NCBI GenBank assembly: GCA_973895155.1
Contig: OZ316892.1
Location: 9,982,001-10,046,000 of the forward strand
Length of the DNA stretch: 64,000 nt
Direction of reading: 5' to 3'
Origin: Marsupella aquatica
Taxonomy: Eukaryota; Marchantiophyta
Below the pieces are notes generated by a model. It was not told the DNA's origin. It was given only the letters and a program-made list of their open reading frames with translations, and made no database searches. The translations under genes and the position numbers were made by a program. Shown here in pieces: positions 1 to 10,290 of this stretch (position 1 is the first letter of the stretch; the number at the start of each line of letters is the position of its first letter).

Positions 1-798
1 TTCCGTGGTGAAGGGTGGCACCGTTTCCCCTTCCATTCTCGGTGAGGGAAGAAGCCCTTCCCGTCTGGCCAATAGGAAAGACCCTATCAAGTACATGCCT
101 CCTCCCGTCTTCACACTCTTAGGATCCGTGGCCAATGACTTCCTCATCCCGAAATACCACCATCCGTACGTGTGACGTGGGTGAGTCTTGATGTCGTTGG
201 CAATAGCCAACTGGTCTCCACTCACCGTCCCTGATTGCCCCCGACCAAGTACCTGCTGGTGTACCTTGGCCACAAACACCATGTACGCTGGATCCTTGAA
301 CGTTGAGAGGGGAATGGTAGTCACGGAAATGGGGTCCCTCACCACCTCAGCTAGTTCTTCCAACGTAAAAACACCAGGTGGCTCTACTGGCTGAAACGTG
401 AAGTCCTGGTCATCGAGAAATAAGAGCTTGGCCAACTCCACGTGAGGGATCAACTGCTTGTTACATTGAAAATAAATCCCCTCCGTACGGCACTCCAATC
501 CAACCGCAATGTCCCAAGTCGTGTTGGGAGGAATCATAATCTCTACACCCATGAAGTTGGTGAGCCCTATAGCCTGAAAAATCTCCTTGCCCTCTTCCAT
601 CACCTTGGCAGAAGTGAGGGGGTACACCCTATGGAAAACCTTCCGTACAACCGTAGTGCTAGGCGTTCCAGATCCTGTACTCATGGCGGCTGACCGTCGT
701 TTCTCTTCCTCCTCCCTAATTTGTGTGGCAATGTAATCCCGATAAGCAACCTTGTATCGACAAACACGGGCTGTACTGAACTCAGGTGGATCAAACAT
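1..798 (-). CDS. Retroelement-like protein, partial (runs off left edge)
   Basis: An open frame on the minus strand runs from ATG at 798 through the left edge (266 codons, no stop), so it is incomplete at its C-terminus. A second in-frame ATG is at 684. The N-terminal part carries a charged EEEEKRRSA stretch and is followed by well-mixed, protein-like sequence (for example HTYGWWYFGMRKSL near the edge). Codons 799-921 upstream also remain open and protein-like until a TGA at 922-924. I do not recognise a catalytic domain. The size, context and style recall the gag-like or plant-transposon-associated proteins common in plant repeats, but that is inference. The opposite-strand frames here look like shadows because the minus frame is longer and compositionally better. 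Confidence 0.5.
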   Translation of the reverse strand, partial: MFDPPEFSTARVCRYKVAYRDYIATQIREEEEKRRSAAMSTGSGTPSTTVVRKVFHRVYPLTSAKVMEEGKEIFQAIGLTNFMGVEIMIPPNTTWDIAVGLECRTEGIYFQCNKQLIPHVELAKLLFLDDQDFTFQPVEPPGVFTLEELAEVVRDPISVTTIPLSTFKDPAYMVFVAKVHQQVLGRGQSGTVSGDQLAIANDIKTHPRHTYGWWYFGMRKSLATDPKSVKTGGGMYLIGSFLLARREGLLPSPRMEGETVPPFTTE

Positions 799-889
799 CC
801 ACACTAAAAATTCTCCTGTCACCACAATTCCCGTCACACCATACAATTCCTGGCCCGTATAGCCCCCGTACCACAATTTTGAGTCCCCT

Positions 890-1045
890 CTACTTCCCCT
901 CAGCCAAACCACCAGAGGAAATCATCACGAAAAGTTTCATGTACCCGACAGCAATCTCCCCAAAAATCCTTGTTTCCTTGGCCCGTCCGGCCCCCAACAC
1001 GACCGGCTCCACCTCACTCAGGGGGTTTCCAAATGCTGCCGTCAT
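890..1045 (-). pseudogene. N-terminal piece of the same frame, shifted
   Basis: ATG at 1045 opens a 51-codon frame ending in TAG at 890-892. It overlaps the upstream extension of the partial protein to its left, in a different phase. The protein-like character passes from this frame into the other around 895-920, which suggests one ancestral gene interrupted by a single frameshift. Function unknown. Confidence 0.4.
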
Positions 1046-1062
1046 AAGGACCTCACCCTCCC

Positions 1063-2150
1063 ATGACACTTAAGCTCCTCTCAAAAGAGCTTCCGGAATG
1101 GAGAGGAGCGAGAGGTTGTGGAAGGAAGAAAAGAAAAAGACATTCGGCCATGGGGGAGAAAAGAGAGACAATGTTTTCAGACAAAAAAGAAAAAGAACCC
1201 CAATACCCCTGCGCTCTCCTGGACAACCCTTATAGGTGGTCGGCTCCCCTTTCAAACCAATTGGCACTTCCCAAGGATCGGGGGATTTTTATTCCCCCAC
1301 CGCCTTGTAATGGCTCCTTCAAGGCCTCCCCCAGGTGCGGGGAGCCTCTTCCAAAAAAAACATGGGGGCTCCCTTTATTAGGCCTCCCCCTTAACTACTC
1401 ACTTTTCCTCGCCCGTACCTGCGCTCTCTGCCTCCCTGGGATCAGGGAATCATTTACCCCCCCTTTATACTCGCTGCGCCTGCCCCTGCTCCTTCCTCAT
1501 TTGGCTCGCTGCGCCCTGCCCTCGGGAGCATTTAGTGCCTTGTATTGGGGGATTTAATCCCTTATTTTTGGCAGCCTCTTAGCTCCCTCGGCTACTTGCG
1601 ATGGAGGGCTCGCCTCCCTATGGAGGCGCCCATCCCACTCACGGTGCACCTGCGCCCCGGCTGCTTCCTCATTCGCGGCAGCTTTTGCGCCCCATTGGCG
1701 GGCACGCGGCCCTATGCAGGGCGTGCCTCGTTCTGCCATGCGGCTGCACCTCCCGGCTCCATCCTTACAGGGGTTTTAACCCCCCTTATTTCCCTTGCGA
1801 CGGCGCTCCCGCTCGACCCTGCCAACACGCCTGCGCCTCCCGGCTCCTCTGCGCCCCACTCGCGGTGTCACCTGTGCCTGCGCCCCGGCCAAGCCTGCCA
1901 CTCGCGGCAGCCCCTCAAACAGGGGATTTAATTCACTCCCCACCTCCTGCACGCGGCCCTATGCAGGGCTCACGGTAGCCACCGCCGTTCGCCCCGGCTC
2001 CTCCGCGCCCAGCCCGGCTCGCGCTACCCCCGCAGTACCCCCTCGGTACCCTCACGGTACCCACGGCTCCTCCCGGCTCACGGTACCCCCGACTCGCGGT
2101 ATCACCTGCCCTCAAAAGCAACATGAGCACCCACCGGGATGAGTAACTTT
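1063..2150. repeat. GC-rich, pyrimidine-biased degenerate repeat tract
   Basis: This kilobase is strongly C/T-rich on the plus strand and contains imperfect internal repeats. A block of the form GGGGATTTAATCCC recurs near 1551, 1770 and 1920. GCGGCCCTATGCAGGG occurs near 1709 and 1953. Phrases like CTCGCTGCGCC and CGGCTCCTC recur throughout. Open frames here on both strands are low-complexity (Pro/Arg/Ala-rich) and I do not regard them as genes. Confidence 0.55.
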
Positions 2151-3040
2151 TAAGAAATTAAAGAAATTAAAAAAAACCTTGTATATCTTGGCTTATTTAT
2201 TTACATGCATCATGCCAATAACACCTAACGGTGACCTTATGTGATGGGGACCCCGTCAAAGTTGTACCTTACCAATGACTGGGATGACACTTATGATTCG
2301 GCAACTTAATAAGTATTTTGTCTAAACTATTTAAATGACCCTATATCTGATCAAATGTGTTACGTCATGTGACCCCATACTTTTTGATTTAAGGGTCCAT
2401 CAAGCAAATACCTCTCAACCCTCAAACTTTCTACTCTAGTATTGAAAAATTTAGGCTGACCGGCCCATCTCAGCTGCCCTCACCAAGATGTGGCGTCGGC
2501 TCATAGTGGAAAAAAATTGAAAAAAAATCTTTTTTAAAATTGGGAAAAGATTTGAATTTTTTTCCTTGTGTTTTTTCCCGCCTCTCGGAAATGACAGGAC
2601 AACTGATACCAGGTTAAAAGTGATTGATATTTGATAGTTAGACTCTGACAAGAAGTGTAATTTTGTGACTGTGAGAGTAGAGGTCAGGGTAGAGGTCTCT
2701 CCCCACCTGTCATTTTGACCAAACCTGGAGGTGAGGGTTGTGAAAATGGAGGTTGTCACTTATCCCTAAATAATTGGGAAGCCAGCTCTCCACAATCAGC
2801 CACTAATATGCTCCTTTTAGAGGTTAGAACTTGACTACCCTACCACTTACCTCCAGCGTTGTTGACTCCAATGCCAAGCTCCTCTATGGTCCATGCCCTC
2901 GGACAGGCCCCGGAATGACAATCCGATGGGAGATAAGTAATCTCATCAGTTATCAGTCACTTTTTCATCAGTGTACCTGATATCAGCTGCCACCTCATCT
3001 CAGAGAGGCCACCAAGTTGCGATGCAAAAAAGAAAAAAAT
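2151..3040. other. AT-rich intergenic DNA, related to the sequence right of the copia element
   Basis: No gene is seen. Poly-A/T runs near 2510-2580 alternate with a CCATCTCAG motif, and 2921-3000 contains ATCAGTTATCAG and CTGATATCAG phrases. The same motif set (A/T homopolymers, CCATCTCAG, GATATCAGTTATCAGCC) recurs at 9950-10400, so the retroelement has inserted into a pre-existing repeat family. Confidence 0.5.
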
Positions 3041-3045
3041 GAAGA

Positions 3046-3155
3046 TGTTAGACTCTACCTTTACCCGTTGACCGGACCAGTCGGTCACCCGGCACAACTA
3101 TATGTACACACCATTCAAGACTCTATACACGGTTATTGATATTTACATTCCTACA
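3046..3155 (+). repeat. 5' LTR of copia element
   Basis: This 110-bp repeat begins TGTTAGACTC and ends CTACA, with TG...CA termini. It matches the 3' LTR at 9799-9912 except for three substitutions and a missing 4 bp. It is unusually short for a copia LTR. The bases after it, CGTTATCAGCACGA, occupy the primer-binding-site position; the TATCAG core resembles tRNA-iMet-type sites but is not a full match to the initiator tRNA 3' end. Confidence 0.93.
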
Positions 3156-4467
3156 CGTTATCAGCACGAAGCTCTTCACTAGCAAATTTGTTTTTGAGGA
3201 GAAGGCCAAGATTGAATTGAATGTTGAAGAATTGAATCGAACGTGGATAGCTCTCACATAGAATCGGGTGAGGAATGATAAGGACCGAAGGGCTGAAATA
3301 TCAAATCAAAATTACACGATAATTGTAGGCAGATTTCAAAGGAGAGAGAAGAAAACTCAAAGAAAAGGAAATCAAAAGGCCATACGAAGCAGCAAAGGAT
3401 TTGGACTTATTCGAAGCAGAATGGCAGCAATAAGTCAATTCACTAATTGAAAGAAAGAGCGACTAGAAAGCAGAAGAAACTACATAAGAAGATCAAAGAG
3501 ATTGATCCGAGGGTACAATTAAAGAAGAAAACACCTTGAGGCGAAATGGAATCGCACAGATTGATCCTACAGTGAAGCCGAAAAGAGAAACGAAAAGAAA
3601 AGAAAATTGAACATAGGAAGCGAAGGAAAATGAAAGCAAAAATGAGAACATTCAGCAATTGATCAGGAGAAGAGGAAATTGAACCCCCTATTACACAGCA
3701 CGATCGACAACAGAAATGAGTGGAATCGAAAAGAGGGAAAACGATCGAGTTAGAGGGAAGAAGACATTGTGAAATGAGAAGAAAGAGCGAGTAGAAATCT
3801 AAATCTGAAGTCAAAAACTACTGATGCTATCACAACTTACTTTCGAGAATGATTGAGATGAGAATTCATGCCTGAGCACAACACCGTTGACGAGAAGAGC
3901 AGGATGTGGATTGGGGGGGATCCAATTCGACACGAAGCGAAGGTAAAGTTGTGAGGCGCGCGCGGAGCACCTCCCCAAAAAGAAAAACCGAAAAAAATGC
4001 AACAAAACAGCGAAAACACGGCTAAGTACAAAACCCTCTTTAACTGCACAATCTGTCAAAGCAATTTCCGCATACAAAGAAAACTATGCAATTAACCATC
4101 TAAGTGCAAATAACCGCAAAACTTCCATAACGCACACCGTAACAAAGAAAACTTAACTTTACAAAGCCGCATGTGCACTTATCCAGGGCACGAGTAAATA
4201 ATCACCCATAATTGCACAAACGGTAAAACTCCATTACTGCACAATTCAACAAAGGAAAGAGCAAATACAAAGGAAACTTTGCAGTTAACCAAATAACAAG
4301 GAAAACCTAAATCCTAAGTGCAAACCCTAAAATTGAATTCCAGATTTGCATGCTCTCTGCACCCAGTCCGACTTTGCTTGCCGCATAAATGTGTTTTGTC
4401 GATTTGTACTATACTTACTAAAATATAAGCCCCAATCACCATTAAAAGGAAACTAGCCACCACCCCG
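3156..4467 (+). other. Copia 5' leader
   Basis: About 1.3 kb of purine-rich (AGAAA-rich) sequence separates the 5' LTR from the gag start. Frames inside it are short and compositionally biased. I see no gene here. Confidence 0.6.
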
Positions 4468-5436
4468 ATGACCAACCTGGAGAAATTGACTTTCCCAGCT
4501 TTAGAAATTGATGGTAACAATTACCTCGAGTGGTCCATGAACCTAAAGAAAAACCTGACCTCCTTACCCCTACTCCCCGCTATAGGGATCGCTCAACCCA
4601 TACTAGCTGGCGAACCCCAACCAGACCCGTTAACCAAAGCCAATGAATCCAAGGCCCTAGTATTTCTTAGACGCCATATCCATAGGTTCTTGCAAAGACA
4701 ATACATGCATCTCTCAACCCCTCGCAAACTATGGACAGCGCTTCAGACCCGATTCGACCACCAAAAATTGGTCGAACTACCTAGAGCCAGAGAAGAATGG
4801 CTAAACCTATGGGTCCAGGATTTTACATCCATTTCAACCTACAATAGTGAGCTATTCAGAATCACTTCAACCCTTGCACTCTGTAGCGAGCCAGTCGCCG
4901 ACAAGGACTTGCTAGAAAAGACCTTGTCCATGTTTCACTCTTCGAACGTGTTACTATCAACTCAGTACCGGAACATGAAGTTTGGGCAATACTCAAAGCT
5001 CATCGCCCACCTCCTAGTAATAGAAAGAAACCAAGAGCTTCTTTTAGTTAACTCTAGAAAACGCCCTGCGGGTACACTAACCCCAGGACCACAGAGTGAA
5101 ACCCATAATATAGAAAACATTGAACCCTCCACATCAAGGCAGGATATTAAGCGCACCAGGAATGGCAACCGGAGAAACACCCCCAACAGGGGGAGTTTCT
5201 TTAACCAACGCCCACAACTTAATTTCCAACGGCCCCTTAGAGGACGTGGAGGACGTGGAGGACGTGAAGGACGTGGCGGACACAGCGGTGGGAGAACATA
5301 TAACAACAACCAAAGAAATGATTGGTCACAATCCCGACAACAACGGGAACGCCCAAAATACCACAAATGCGGCATGACAAACCACCTAGCAAGAAACTGC
5401 AAAATCCCGCAACACCTTAGAGACCTATATCAATAG
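4468..5436 (+). CDS. gag: Copia gag polyprotein, open frame
   Basis: A 322-codon open frame begins MTNLEKLTFPALEIDGNNY, the typical start of UBN2/Retrotran_gag_2 copia Gag proteins, where W-x-MNLKKNL follows. The C-terminal third is an Arg/Gly-rich RNA-binding stretch (residues about 245-280) followed by a zinc knuckle near residues 300-313. The knuckle reads KYHKCGMTNHLARNC. The second Cys, His and last Cys are present, but the first Cys of the expected C-x2-C-x4-H-x4-C is replaced by Tyr, so metal binding is probably lost. The frame ends in TAG at 5434-5436. The same phase stays open for about 18 codons beyond it, up to the LTR-like insertion, as expected for a broken gag-pol fusion. The protein would form the nucleocapsid. 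Confidence 0.88.
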   Translation: MTNLEKLTFPALEIDGNNYLEWSMNLKKNLTSLPLLPAIGIAQPILAGEPQPDPLTKANESKALVFLRRHIHRFLQRQYMHLSTPRKLWTALQTRFDHQKLVELPRAREEWLNLWVQDFTSISTYNSELFRITSTLALCSEPVADKDLLEKTLSMFHSSNVLLSTQYRNMKFGQYSKLIAHLLVIERNQELLLVNSRKRPAGTLTPGPQSETHNIENIEPSTSRQDIKRTRNGNRRNTPNRGSFFNQRPQLNFQRPLRGRGGRGGREGRGGHSGGRTYNNNQRNDWSQSRQQRERPKYHKCGMTNHLARNCKIPQHLRDLYQ

Positions 5437-5490
5437 TCCCTCAAGGATGGACAAACCTCTAGGGCACCACCCCGTGAGACCCACGGGGCG

Positions 5491-5880
5491 TGTTAGGATT
5501 TACTCTTAGGTCTAGAGTTACGACTGTACCGTAGTTAAGACTAACCTTAGTTGTAGACTTGGTTAGGTTAGTCATGTTGTGCACACTCTATAACCAAGCG
5601 GTGTTTGCTTGGTGAGGGGGAACTCAGGCTCATTGTTATGGAGCTAGTTGAGAGATAGAGAGAGCTTGCGCTGTGGATGCTTGGTACGGCCGGTCGGCCT
5701 AGAGTGCAATAAAGCTCATGTGTGTTTCCATGGACGTAACCTCATGTGGAGGTGAACCACGTATCTCTCTGTGTCGACTCTTGTGCGTTGGATGGTTCAT
5801 GGGCTTGCCGTTGCGATTGTCGTCTATGCTCAATAACTTACTCTAGTTAACCTAGTCAAGGTTGAATCGAAACCCTAACA
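5491..5880 (+). repeat. Nested LTR-like sequence (solo LTR) inside copia element
   Basis: A 390-bp segment with perfect 7-bp inverted ends (TGTTAGG...CCTAACA) separates gag from the protease remnant. It contains AATAAA near 5709, as expected in an LTR. It is clearly related along most of its length to 63125-63520 at the right end of the window; for example, both carry AGGTGAACCACGTA and TGTGTCGACT. The flanking 5-mers (GGGCG and TTTTG) do not match, so no target-site duplication is visible. Confidence 0.72.
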
Positions 5881-8800
5881 TTTTGACCTTTTTCAACCTA
5901 TTTCAAGACTTTTCAGATACACCTGTGCAACCCGAGGCACATTTAGTGGCGGACAAATCCACAACCCCAGACTTAAGTAGCCCTAGCACATGCATTATAG
6001 ATAGTGCGACTATGCATACTATCCTCCAGGATAGACACCTTTTCTACAAGATCGATAACACCCTCACGTAGATCACTGACCACTATCAATGGTCCTAGCC
6101 AAATAGAAGAGGGCTTCAGCCCAGCTTCTATTAGACTCCCGTAGGGTACAGAAATCCACATAGAATCTGCTATCTTTGCCCCGAATGCAACCCGTAATCT
6201 CCTCAGTTTTAGAGATATACGAGCAAATGGACTCCACGTCCAGACAGGCGATACAAGAGACCAGGAAGTAATCCAATTGGTTGAAAATACCCCTACGGGG
6301 AAAATCATTAAAGAAACTCTTTTCTCGTACCCATGCGGGTTTTACATAACTCAAATTGAATGTTTGCATGACAATGCACAATCAAGTGAATTGCCCACGC
6401 TCTGGCATACACGCCTCGGCCACCCTGGTCAATCCATGCTAAGCAAAATTATTAAGAATTCATGCGGCATTCCAACCAGTATATGCCACATTCCAGCTAG
6501 CACCCCATGCACTGCATGCTCACGCGGTAAATTAATAACAAGGCCCACGACATCAAAATTGCCAACCAAGATACCAAAATTCTTGGATATCATACATGCG
6601 GATGTTTGCGGGCCAATAACCCAAGGAGCGGACCATTCCGCTACTTTATGGTACTGATCGATGCATCAACCAAATGGTCAAATATGATCCTGCTTTCAAC
6701 GAGGAACATGGTTATGCCTCGCATCTTGGCGCAAATCTTGCGCTTGAAGGCACAATTTCCCGATCACCCCATTAAAACACTAAGGGTGGACAATGTAGGG
6801 GAATTCACATCTAAAATATTTGATGACTTCTATACATCACTAGGTATTGATGTACAGTATCCTGTACCCCACGTGCATTTTCAAAATGGATTAGCTGAAG
6901 CTGTCATTAAACGCCTTCAACTAATTGCACGCCCACTACTAATGCAGTCGAAACTCCCCGTCTCAGCATGGGGACATGCCATATTACAGGCTAACGCATT
7001 AATTCAATACCGCCCATCAGCTTTCAATATTTATAGTCCATACCAAATTGCTAATGGTATCAAACCCGATCTATCCCATCTTCGTTCATTTGGATGTCAA
7101 GTAATGGTCCCCATTACTCCACCCAAACGAACCAAGATGGGACCCCAATGACAGTTGGAGATATATATCGGATTCGACTCACCGTCCATCATCAGATATA
7201 TGGAGCCTACAATGAGTGATATTTTTAAAGCCAGATTTTTAGATTGTCATTTTGATGAACATGTTTATCCACCATTAATAACCCCTGAACACCCACAACC
7301 ACCTCTGGAGTGGGAGAGATATTCGCCATTTTGGCAAGACCTTAGAACCAATCAGGGGGAGAAAGAAGTTCAGCAAATTTTGCAACTCCACAAGATTGTG
7401 GAAGAACTTCCCGACGCTTTTGTCGATATATCACAAGTTACTCGCTCATATATTCCAGCTGCGAGAGCATCCGCTCGCATCGAATTATCAAGTGAGCCAG
7501 CAAGTATACCCCAGCCTCGTGCCAAACGTGGCAGACCCTTGGGATCAAAAGATAAACAACCAAGAAGGCGTGGTTCATCTATGGACCCTCCTTCACCTGA
7601 TGTCGATCATACTGACTCTACAACTCATGAAGAGATCTCTATCCACTACGCACACATAGGTGCTATGTGGGATAGAAATACTACTTCAATAGACGATGCT
7701 TTTGCATTAATGGTGGCAACCCATATCAATGATGATACACCTGAACCACTCTCCATCTTAGAATGCCAAAACAGACTAGATTGGCCTGAATGGCAAAAAG
7801 CTATCAACGGAGAATTAGATTCCCTACTAAGCAGACATACTTTTGGCCCAGTTGAGCCAACACCGCAAGACGTACACCTCATTGGCTACAAGTGGACCTT
7901 CGTCCGCAAAAGAAATGATAAAGGCCAAGTTGTATGCTACAAAGCACGTCTGGTAGGGAAAGGATTTACCCAACAACAGGGAATTCATTACGATGAAACT
8001 TAATCACCGGTTATGGATAGCACAACATTCCGATACCTTATCAGATTTGCCATTTTCCATAAACTTCAGATGTGACAACTGGATGTTGCGACCGCATACC
8101 TATATGGAACTTAGACACTTGTCTATACATGCGATCACCTCCCAAGTTGGAGCAACATCACCGAGCTTTAGCTCAAGGTGATACATCGCATATTCCATAT
8201 TTACATGAGATTATAAACCAATTACCTCAAATTATATCTCATGTGTCATCTACACATGTAACTCATAACAATGACACCCCTGTGTCAGCCGTACGGAATA
8301 CTCGCCGTGGACTAGCTATCCGCGTGTTGAAGGCATTATATGGCTTGAAACAAAGTGGCAGAGTATGATATCAAAGATTCACTGATGAAATGATTGCCAT
8401 GGGTTTTTCTCATGATGTAATTACTCCATGTTTATTTATTAAACATGTGGATGATGAATTTGTCATCGTTTCTATTTATGTTGATGACTTAAACATATTT
8501 GGGACACCCCAAATTACAGAAGATATTATTACTCATCTCAAAACAACATTTGAGATGAAAGACCTTGGCCATACAAACTTTTGTTTAGGTTTACAACTAG
8601 AGATCTTACCCACTGGCATGATGCTCCATCAGACAACACAAACTGAAAAAATCCTAAAACAGTTCAATATGAACCTAGCACACCCATTGACGTCACCAAT
8701 GGTGGTACGTTCATTAGAAAACAATACTGATGTTTTCCGCAAGCGCGAAGAACATGAACCAATATTAGGACCGGAAACTCCATATCTTTCCGTGATAATA

Positions 8801-9496
8801 GCATTAATGTACCTAGCAAATCAGACCCGACCAGACATTGCATTTGCAATTAACTTACTAGCTAGGCATAGTGCAACCCCCACAGCCAGACACTAGAACG
8901 AAGTTAAACACATATTTAGATACTTGCGTGGCACCATTGATACCGGGTTATTTTACCCATTCGGTGCAAACCACGAACTCAAAGGATATGCGGACGCCGG
9001 ATATTTTTCCGACATTGACACAGCAAAATCCCAAACCGGATATGTTTTTACTATAAGGGGTATCGCTTTTTCTTGGAAAAGCGTGAAATAGACCCTAACA
9101 GCAACCTCATCGAATCACTCAGAGATTTTAGCTCTACATGAGGCTAGTCGTGAAGCCATTTGGTTATGATCTTTTATAAATCACATCAATACTAAATATG
9201 GCCTACCCAAACTAACGAAGCCTACTAATATCTTTGAGGATAACACAGCATGTATACAACAGATCACGAAATGATTCATCAAAGGCGATCGAGTGAAGCA
9301 CATAGCTCCAAAGTTTTTCTACACCCATGAGTTACATGGAACAGAGATCAACATTTTGCAGATTTCAAGTGCAAACAACTGTGCGGATCTCTTCACCAAA
9401 TCACTATCGCCAGCCGTTCATCATCGACACTGCCAGGCGATTGGACTGCGGAGCATGCAATGCATGATGACTGTGGAGGCTGCTGCTACACCATGA
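5881..9496 (+). pseudogene. pol: Copia pol remnant (protease, integrase, RT, RNase H)
   Basis: Pieces in several phases follow copia order. 5881-6071 carries the protease motif CIIDSATMHTIL. 6277-6657 has the GAG-pre-integrase zinc motif (WHTRLGH, then CTACSRGK). 6606-7151 has the integrase core with its D, D and E positions (VLIDASTKW; RVDNVGEF; HFQNGLAEA). 7155-8003 holds the integrase tail and the start of reverse transcriptase (KWTFVRKRND...KARLVGKGF). 8300-8896 has RT (LKALYGLKQSG; the IYVDDLNIFG active site). 8900-9496 has RNase H (GYADAGY, NHSEILALHEASREA, EDNTA). Stops at 7149-7151 and at several later points, with phase changes near 6070-6280, 6610-6650, 8003 and 8896, show it is non-functional. 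The YVDD active site survives. Confidence 0.9.
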
Positions 9497-9789
9497 TTGA
9501 TACTGCTGATGACTTACTCTCAAGATAGATCTTGAAGCTAGATTTACTATAGCATCTAACTTCATATAGTATTGACATTTATTACGACGAGGATTGTTAG
9601 GCCGCACTCTTTTTCCTTTAGCACTCATACTTTTTCTCTGTTACACTGGTAGAGTTTTTACATAGCTAGAGTTGATAAAGGTTTTTTAACAAGGCAGTCT
9701 AACTTGCTTGTACTCATACTATGTATTTCCTATGAACATGATATGATAGGTATAGTCTATGTTGTCTACATAGTAGTCACTATATATCC

Positions 9790-9798
9790 AAGGGGGAG
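9790..9798 (+). other. Polypurine tract of copia element
   Basis: The purine run AAGGGGGAG lies immediately 5' of the 3' LTR, the expected site for plus-strand priming in LTR retrotransposons. Confidence 0.8.
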
Positions 9799-9912
9799 TG
9801 TTAGACTCTACCTTTACCCGTTGACCGGACCAGTCGGTCACCTGACACAACTATATGACTATACACACCATTCAAGACTCTATACACGGTTATTGACATT
9901 TACATTCCTAGA
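9799..9912 (+). repeat. 3' LTR of copia element
   Basis: A 114-bp repeat beginning TGTTAGACTC, matching the 5' LTR with about three substitutions and a 4-bp insertion (CTAT-like) near its middle. It ends GA where the 5' copy ends CA. The target duplicate GAAGA follows at once. Confidence 0.92.
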
Positions 9913-9949
9913 GAAGAAGAAAAAAATTCTTGAATTTTTCTTCAAAATT

Positions 9950-10290
9950 TGAAGGAAATTTTATTTTTTTTCCAAATTTTTTTTTGCCATGAGGCGTTCA
10001 TACCGTACGGACACCTATCTCAGCGAGCCCAGCCGAGATAGGAAAAAAATTTCAGAATTTTTTTTTTTGAAAATTTTGGTTTTTCTTTTTTTTTTTCCCA
10101 TGTTTTTTTGGTCCGTATGCCCCATCTCAGCGAGGCCAGCTGAGATGGGGAAAACAATTTCAGAATTTTTTTTTTCAAATTTTTTTTTTCTTCAAATTTT
10201 TTGGTTTTTTTTTGGGATTTTTTTTCGGTCCGTACGCCCATCTCGGCGAGGTCGACCGAGATTGAATCAACCTCGGCTCCCCAGTTGAGA
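9950..10290. repeat. A/T-homopolymer tandem repeat with palindromic cores
   Basis: Three units of about 118-122 bp start near 9993, 10110 and 10228. Each contains GTCCGTAYGCC-like sequence, a CATCTCRGCGAG...GAGAT palindrome and then T/A homopolymers. In the middle unit CCCCATCTCAGC (10120-10131) pairs perfectly with GCTGAGATGGGG (10139-10150) across a 7-nt loop. Hydrophobic or lysine-rich translations here are artefacts of poly-T/poly-A. Confidence 0.7.

Larger units (their letters stand above)
3041..9917 (+). mobile_element. Full-length Ty1/copia LTR retrotransposon (decayed), with TSD
   Basis: Two nearly identical terminal repeats bound this unit: 3046-3155 and 9799-9912. They are flanked by an exact 5-bp duplication GAAGA at 3041-3045 and 9913-9917. 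Between them, in copia order, lie gag, protease, integrase, reverse transcriptase and RNase H remnants, all on the plus strand. The polypurine tract AAGGGGGAG sits directly before the 3' LTR. The LTRs differ by about three substitutions, a 4-bp indel and CA-to-GA at the 3' end. Pol is interrupted by several stops and frame changes, so the element cannot encode its own enzymes. A separate 390-bp LTR-like sequence is embedded between gag and protease. Confidence 0.93.

Noticed and set aside
1063-2142. Several 100-165-codon frames
   Set aside because: Low-complexity translations of a C/T-rich degenerate repeat, present on both strands.
4962-5402. 146-codon minus-strand frame
   Set aside because: Antisense to the gag open frame and composed of Arg/Pro runs mirroring its RG-rich region.
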